A stretch of 24,464 nucleotides of DNA from a virus: the IMG/VR virus record IMGVR_UViG_3300029448_000423, positions 1-24,464 of that record, one strand, 5' to 3'. Positions 20,951 through 24,464 of the stretch are shown here, one piece after another. Made by a program: the position numbers and the translations under genes. A model generated the notes under the pieces. It made no database searches. It saw only the letters and a program-made list of their open reading frames with translations, and had not been told where the DNA came from. Positions within the stretch are counted from its first letter, which is position 1. Each line of letters begins with the position of its first letter.

Positions 20951-21036
20951 TAGTCATCCTTAAAAACTATATATAAAATTAACATCAAACAAAAAACTGA
21001 TATTCCATAGTTTAATGTGCATAGCTCAGGTTTCAT
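20950..21036 (-). CDS. Tiny membrane peptide (28 aa)
   Basis: ATG 21036 overlaps the stop of the holin-like gene (ATGA), and its TAG overlaps the GTG start of the next gene (TAGTG). The frame codes for 28 residues: a short polar start (MKPELCTLN) then a hydrophobic run (YGISVFCLMLILYIVF) and a charged end (KDD). This is the size and shape of a single-span phage membrane peptide. Its snug fit between two genes, with both junctions overlapping, is good evidence that it is translated. Function unknown; a lysis helper is possible. Confidence 0.55.
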   Translation of the reverse strand: MKPELCTLNYGISVFCLMLILYIVFKDD

Positions 21037-21467
21037 TTACGCACCAACGAGCCACCAAAATACAAACCAATAATTGAACTGACTACATGAGTATCTAGTG
21101 GTGTAATTACTAATCCAGTCATAGGTTTCCATTGTGTCATATCTACATCAGTTGAGAATATCCACCAACCTTCCTGTACTGTTTCTGTATACCCTACGTA
21201 GATAGGCATACTAGGATCTATAAAAGGTGCAAGTTTAGGTATGACCAGTATAGATACTACTGCTATTAGAGCTATCCATCGTCTAGTATTTTTAGTAAAT
21301 GCATCAGTAACTTCTCTAGCTTTGTCTACTTGTTTTGCTGCAAACTCAGCTCGTTGCATAAACATCTTTTGTTTTTCAGCCTCAGCTTGTGATTTCTGAG
21401 CCATTATAGATAGCACACCACCTAGTACTGTACTAGCTAACATTGATAATAATTCCATTGGTATCAT
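21033..21467 (-). CDS. Holin-like protein, possibly three membrane spans (GTA holin type)
   Basis: From ATG 21467, which shares ATGA with the gene before, the product has 144 residues. An N-terminal hydrophobic stretch (LLSMLASTVLGGVLSIM) is followed by a charged coiled helix (SQAEAEKQKMFMQRAEFAAK), a second span (IALIAVVSILVIPKLAPFI) and a third at the C terminus (VVSSIIGLYFGGSLV). This order fits the three-span holins of gene-transfer agents and related phages, which form pores in the inner membrane for lysis. The longer frame back to 21515 lacks a ribosome binding site. No endolysin gene is visible nearby, so the lysis role is only likely. Confidence 0.6.
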   Translation of the reverse strand: MIPMELLSMLASTVLGGVLSIMAQKSQAEAEKQKMFMQRAEFAAKQVDKAREVTDAFTKNTRRWIALIAVVSILVIPKLAPFIDPSMPIYVGYTETVQEGWWIFSTDVDMTQWKPMTGLVITPLDTHVVSSIIGLYFGGSLVRK

Positions 21468-21628
21468 GAGTTGTAAAAATAGCCTCCGACTATTGCAGCT
21501 ATACCACCGAGCCAAGCTATTAAAGATATAGCACCCTTGCCTTTGTTGATGGTTTCTTCAAGTTTAGTGATCCTCTCTTCCAGAGATTCTAGCTTTTCTA
21601 AGATCTGATTATTAGTTACTGTTCTCAT
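21464..21628 (-). CDS. XhlA-like coiled-coil plus membrane-span protein (54 aa)
   Basis: The 54-residue product has a polar heptad region (ILEKLESLEERITKLEETIN) followed by a GKGAISLIAWLGGIAAIVGG membrane span. This is the layout of haemolysin XhlA-type proteins, which are partners of holins in some phages. It shares ATGA junctions with both neighbours: its ATG is in the stop of the 21625 gene, and its TGA overlaps the holin-like ATG. That chain of overlaps supports real translation. Confidence 0.65.
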   Translation of the reverse strand: MRTVTNNQILEKLESLEERITKLEETINKGKGAISLIAWLGGIAAIVGGYFYNS

Positions 21629-21933
21629 TTAGGATACTTGTCCTTTACTGCTTTAATTGTTGCTTTCCAACCATCTACACCATTGTGATATATGTCATCT
21701 AATTGTGTTTCGATACTTGGATATTCGTTTGCTCTTTTGTGTTGATATTCTTTTGCTTCATACTGAGTTGTCAGTTCTGTTAATTTAGCATTGACTTCAC
21801 TTTCTGTAGGTTTTGCATTTTCTGTATCATTCCATACTAAAGTAGAATAATCTCCATTAGTTAATCTAAATGTAGAGTTTGGTCTTAATGATTTAATTGC
21901 ATCTACTATTTCAGGTTTTCTTAAAAAATCCAT
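21625..21933 (-). CDS. XkdW-like tail-associated protein (102 aa)
   Basis: The C-terminal half matches the XkdW pattern: a YPSIETQLDDIYHNGVDGWKATIKAVKDKYPK-like segment (about 71-102, with IETQLDDIYHNG and WKATI as key points). Such proteins accompany tail fibres in many phages. The N-terminal half (RKPEIVDAIKSLRPNSTFRLTNGDY) is a small beta-rich domain. It follows the third tail-fibre gene by eight bases, so it may be that fibre's chaperone or helper. Its TGA overlaps the next ATG. Confidence 0.75.
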   Translation of the reverse strand: MDFLRKPEIVDAIKSLRPNSTFRLTNGDYSTLVWNDTENAKPTESEVNAKLTELTTQYEAKEYQHKRANEYPSIETQLDDIYHNGVDGWKATIKAVKDKYPK

Positions 21934-21941
21934 ATTATCCT

Positions 21942-22589
21942 CTATGTACTAATTGTTGTATTACTGCCATCTAATTCAATAGCATATAAGTATGAAGAAG
22001 TTACAGCGTGTGAAGCATCACTACTATTACTAAAGTTCCATGATTGATTTATTCTCCATGTTTGGTCTGAAGCTGATTCTATTTGTACTTTATATGTTAA
22101 TGCACTTGTTGAGTTTGGTGATAAAATACAAGAGCCAACAAAGTTTTGTGAGCCATTTAAATCTGTAATAGTTGTTTTCCATGAAGTTCTTTGTCTTGCT
22201 GTGTTTGATGCAGGAGTATCACCAATACCTACAGCAGTTCCATTTTGTGTAAATCTCCATGCACAAGTTTTATGAGACAATGCAACTGAACCTGTAGCTA
22301 ATAATAATATTTTATTTGAAGTCGATGCAGGAGTAATAGTAACTTCTAAACCTGTATCTTGAAAAGTTCCTGAACCATCTGATACTGCTGTAATTTCATC
22401 TGCTGCAATCTTAACAATAGTTCCACCTGCAAGACCTGTTAATGCAGAACCATCTATAGCAGGTAAAGCTGCTCCATCTGTTAAAATATTACCTGATACA
22501 GCAGGAAAATTAATTGCTCGTGTACCTGCTTCGGCAGGAACATCTATAGTTACTTGTCCTGAAGTTGATCCTTTAATTACTAATGCCAT
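21942..22589 (-). CDS. Tail fibre protein 3 (215 aa)
   Basis: The N terminus MALVIKGSTSGQVTIDVPAE and the LPAIDGSALTGL motif are typical of short fibres in marine tailed phages; the latter also appears in the second fibre. The rest is beta-strand rich with many Ser, Thr, Gly and Asn, ending in a receptor-binding-like domain (SYLYAIELDGSNTTIS). ATG 22589 follows GGAGAATAATAA, which lies within the last codons of the gene before. It is followed by the XkdW-like gene. As an adhesin it would bind host surface. Confidence 0.8.
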   Translation of the reverse strand: MALVIKGSTSGQVTIDVPAEAGTRAINFPAVSGNILTDGAALPAIDGSALTGLAGGTIVKIAADEITAVSDGSGTFQDTGLEVTITPASTSNKILLLATGSVALSHKTCAWRFTQNGTAVGIGDTPASNTARQRTSWKTTITDLNGSQNFVGSCILSPNSTSALTYKVQIESASDQTWRINQSWNFSNSSDASHAVTSSYLYAIELDGSNTTIST

Positions 22590-22592
22590 TTA

Positions 22593-22961
22593 TTATTCTC
22601 CGGGTTTTGTTGGGAATGTTACATCCGTTGGAAAACCAGATTGTGCTGGTATATCTCTTAATGCTTGTCTGTATGTTTTCCAATCAGCATCATTACTTAA
22701 AGTAATATCTTTTGTTTGTGTCCAATCTGATTGTTCTAAGAGTTGATCTCTCTGAATTCTAATAGCGGCTGCTTTTTCGTCATTAGTTGAAAAGTCTTTG
22801 TATACAAACTTGTTATCAACATAAGCAGTAGCTCCATTTTCTAAAGCTTTTTGCCATACTTCATCTGTTACTTCTACATTAGGTGTAGGTATGTTGTCAC
22901 CATGTACATCTTTTGTATACCACCCTAATAATTTTTCACCATTTAAATGTGCATATTTCAT
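22593..22961 (-). CDS. Tail fibre assembly chaperone (APC family)
   Basis: The C-terminal half has the tail-assembly chaperone signature IRIQRDQLLEQSDWTQTKDI, then WKTYRQALRDIPAQSGFP and a FPTKPGE end. These proteins help fold or trimerise the fibre encoded next to them. The N-terminal half (MKYAHLNGEKLLGWYTKDVHG) is a domain often seen in front of it in marine phages. It follows the second fibre after one base and precedes the third fibre after three bases. Its last codons GGA GAA TAA form part of the ribosome binding site for the next gene. Confidence 0.85.
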   Translation of the reverse strand: MKYAHLNGEKLLGWYTKDVHGDNIPTPNVEVTDEVWQKALENGATAYVDNKFVYKDFSTNDEKAAAIRIQRDQLLEQSDWTQTKDITLSNDADWKTYRQALRDIPAQSGFPTDVTFPTKPGE

Positions 22962-22962
22962 A

Positions 22963-23508
22963 CTATCTACCTGTCGCTACATAAACGACACCTTGTGTTG
23001 AACCTGATACATTGTATGCGCCAAACCCTGATGTTGACATACTTCCGTCAGGAAAAGCACTATGCCATGAACCAGAAGTTTGTACTGTCCATGATGCTGC
23101 AAATGAAAACATAGCATTAGGAAATGTAATTGGAAAAACTATACTTCTTATACCACCATTCGCTAAAGAACCTTGCCTAGCCCACTGTATTATTAATCCA
23201 TTACTTAATGTTATATATCCATTACTACTAGCACTATAAGCACTAGCAGTTAATCCAGCAGAAATACCAGTTAGTGCTGAACCATCAATTGCTGGTAATG
23301 TACCAGTTATATTGGCTGCTGCTAAGTTAGTTAATGCTGAAGCATTTAAAGCCGGTAAGTTACCACTTAATTTAGATGATGTAACAGCAGTAATCTTAGC
23401 ATCTGTTACTGCACTATCAGCTATATCAGCTGTAGTAATACTATCATCTGGTAATCCACCAGCAGATACGCCTGTTATTGTTCCTGATCCATTTATTACT
23501 ATTGCCAT
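22963..23508 (-). CDS. Tail fibre protein 2 (181 aa)
   Basis: Starts MAIVINGSGTITGVSAGGLP, a common start for phage tail fibres, then TTADIADSAVTDAKITAV, a coiled trimerisation-like region, two leucine-rich repeats around NLPALNASALTNL and TLPAIDGSALTGI, and a C-terminal beta-rich domain (IQWARQGSLANGG to TQGVVYVATGR) similar to the phage fibre-head type with SFAASWTVQTSG. The start has AGGAGAATAATTA before it, shared with the end of the chaperone gene before. Its own chaperone gene follows one base later. Confidence 0.85.
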   Translation of the reverse strand: MAIVINGSGTITGVSAGGLPDDSITTADIADSAVTDAKITAVTSSKLSGNLPALNASALTNLAAANITGTLPAIDGSALTGISAGLTASAYSASSNGYITLSNGLIIQWARQGSLANGGIRSIVFPITFPNAMFSFAASWTVQTSGSWHSAFPDGSMSTSGFGAYNVSGSTQGVVYVATGR

Positions 23509-23511
23509 TAA

Positions 23512-23955
23512 TTATTCTCCTGTTGGTTTGGTTGGAAAAGAAAAATTAACACAATCATATTTTTGTGTTTCTTCGTTAAATTGAAATTCTGCATCTGAAT
23601 ACGTAGCTGTTATATCTAGTAGCGATTGTCTATAAACTTTCCATTCTTCTTTTTTTTCTTCTGTTAAACTTTCCCATCTTAATGGATTAGAAACTATTGG
23701 GTCTATTTCGCTTTCTAATTTATAATTTCTCATATCTCTTAATAAAGATATAGCTTCATCTCCTGTTATTTTGGGTGGTTTTTGATAATCAGATACTACT
23801 CCATAGTCGCCTTTTTTTGCTTTTGAAAATATTTCTACACTCATTTCTTCTACATCATTTTCATCTGCTGTAAAAGGAATCCATCCATATTCGGAGTGAT
23901 TTATTTCACAATCAATCCTACCATCCCATGTGTACTTTAAGTTTCTTACTTCCAT
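23512..23955 (-). CDS. Tail fibre assembly chaperone-like protein (147 aa)
   Basis: From ATG 23955, overlapping the stop of the fibre gene before (TAATG), this product (MEVRNLKYTWDGRIDCEINH...) ends with the same type of chaperone tail: LTEEKKEEWKVYRQSLLDITATYS and FSFPTKPTGE. It lacks the full RDQLL-SDWTQ motif of the other chaperone: the matching part reads SNPLRWESLTEEKK, so it is a more divergent member. The longer ORF back to 23985 only adds residues from the overlap with the fibre gene. Likely helper of the first tail fibre. Confidence 0.75.
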   Translation of the reverse strand: MEVRNLKYTWDGRIDCEINHSEYGWIPFTADENDVEEMSVEIFSKAKKGDYGVVSDYQKPPKITGDEAISLLRDMRNYKLESEIDPIVSNPLRWESLTEEKKEEWKVYRQSLLDITATYSDAEFQFNEETQKYDCVNFSFPTKPTGE

Positions 23956-24464
23956 TACGATATTCTCACATAAATTGTGTAACAAGGATTACTGTTTCTT
24001 GTGTCGTCTGCTGTTCCTAAAGAACGCCATGTTCCTGAAAGAGTTGCCCCATTATTATATTCATACGCATTGGTATTAAAACCACTAGTCATAAGTCCTG
24101 CTCTGCTTAGTTGGCTACCTGCATAGGTTGTACCTGCTGTAGTATTATCAGAACGTTTTGCAAAACAAAATGTTCCAACTGCCCCAAAACTTAATCCTGC
24201 TATAGCACTTAATACTGGGCTTGTAGCAAATGCTGTTGCATTTATAGTTCCACTAACATCTAGACCACTAGAATCTACTCTCATACGTTCTGTGCCACCT
24301 GTCCTAAATAAAATATTTCCTGAAGCAGAGTTAGATTCTAAATCATTAGCGTTTTGCCTTATATATCCTTTTTCTGTGCCACCAATATTAAATAAAAGAT
24401 TGGGTGATGCTGATTTATCTATTGTTAAGTTACCATTATTTACTTCTAAATTACCACTTGAATC
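23955..24464 (-). CDS. Tail fibre protein 1, C-terminal part (partial)
   Basis: The frame is open from the right edge (24464) to the stop at 23957-23955, giving 169 residues; no start codon lies inside the window before a long open stretch. It is not an independent gene starting at ATG 24284, as the codons before it read LFRTGGTERM and RVDSSGLDVSG, the classic run of tail-fibre beta-helix repeats that must continue upstream. The GGTE element occurs twice (NIGGTEKGY and RTGGTERM). The C-terminal piece (TTYAGSQLSRAGLM to CYTIYVRIS) is a fibre-tip-like domain. Confidence 0.8.
   Translation of the reverse strand, partial: DSSGNLEVNNGNLTIDKSASPNLLFNIGGTEKGYIRQNANDLESNSASGNILFRTGGTERMRVDSSGLDVSGTINATAFATSPVLSAIAGLSFGAVGTFCFAKRSDNTTAGTTYAGSQLSRAGLMTSGFNTNAYEYNNGATLSGTWRSLGTADDTRNSNPCYTIYVRIS

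Noticed and set aside
23955-24284. Independent 109-aa gene starting at ATG 24284
   Set aside because: The frame continues without stop to the right edge with typical fibre repeats, so it is the end of a larger tail fibre.
1-24464. CRISPR array, tRNA genes, insertion sequences, integrase and attachment site
   Set aside because: Looked for regular spaced repeats, cloverleaf-like sequences, transposase or recombinase motifs; none found by eye.

Overview
The window looks like about 24.5 kb from the genome of a tailed, double-stranded DNA bacteriophage. It shows terminase, phage replication genes, tail-fibre and chaperone pairs, and overlapping genes packed almost without gaps. It is moderately AT-rich. 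Tail-fibre and chaperone types of this kind are common in marine phages of proteobacteria, and the leucine-type family A DNA polymerase is also common there. A marine podovirus-like or small siphovirus-like phage is therefore my best guess. The host cannot be named from the sequence. I see no tRNA, integrase, repressor of a known type, CRISPR array, insertion sequence, or single-subunit RNA polymerase.

The layout has three blocks. (1) Positions 1-2092 (minus strand) hold the packaging block: small and large terminase, a GNAT-type acetyltransferase, and the start of a further late gene. (2) Positions 2093-18304 (plus strand) are the early and replication block. It opens with a divergent control region, small hypothetical genes and a repeat-rich non-coding stretch (2953-3373). 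Next comes a set of very small early genes with near-identical ribosome binding sites, separated by extended -10 promoters and terminators. After these come a DUF932 gene, a tightly overlapping nucleotide-metabolism cassette (6818-10250), a family A DNA polymerase, a nuclease, an SSB-like protein, an archaeo-eukaryotic type primase and two helicases. (3) Positions 18395-24464 (minus strand) carry, in transcription order from the right edge, three tail-fibre/chaperone pairs, a membrane and lysis-like cassette, two exported proteins, a small coiled-coil membrane protein, a PD-(D/E)XK nuclease and a hypothetical protein. The two minus blocks would be continuous across the unseen part of a circular or circularly permuted genome.

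The most interesting biology is the 6818-10250 cassette. The thymidylate-synthase-fold protein has Asp where dUMP-specific thymidylate synthases have Asn, the known signature of dCMP-specific (hydroxy)methylases. It sits with an all-alpha (MazG-like) pyrophosphatase, a dCMP deaminase, a SAM-dependent methyltransferase, and a dNMP-kinase-like domain fused to what looks like a uracil-DNA-glycosylase-superfamily domain. Together this suggests the phage makes DNA with a modified cytosine by a compact T4-like logic, with an unusual kinase-glycosylase fusion. The replisome is also not T7-like: a Leu-type PolA works beside a TOTE-type AEP primase, a compact UvrD-like helicase and a Snf2-like ATPase, rather than a primase-helicase of the gp4 type.
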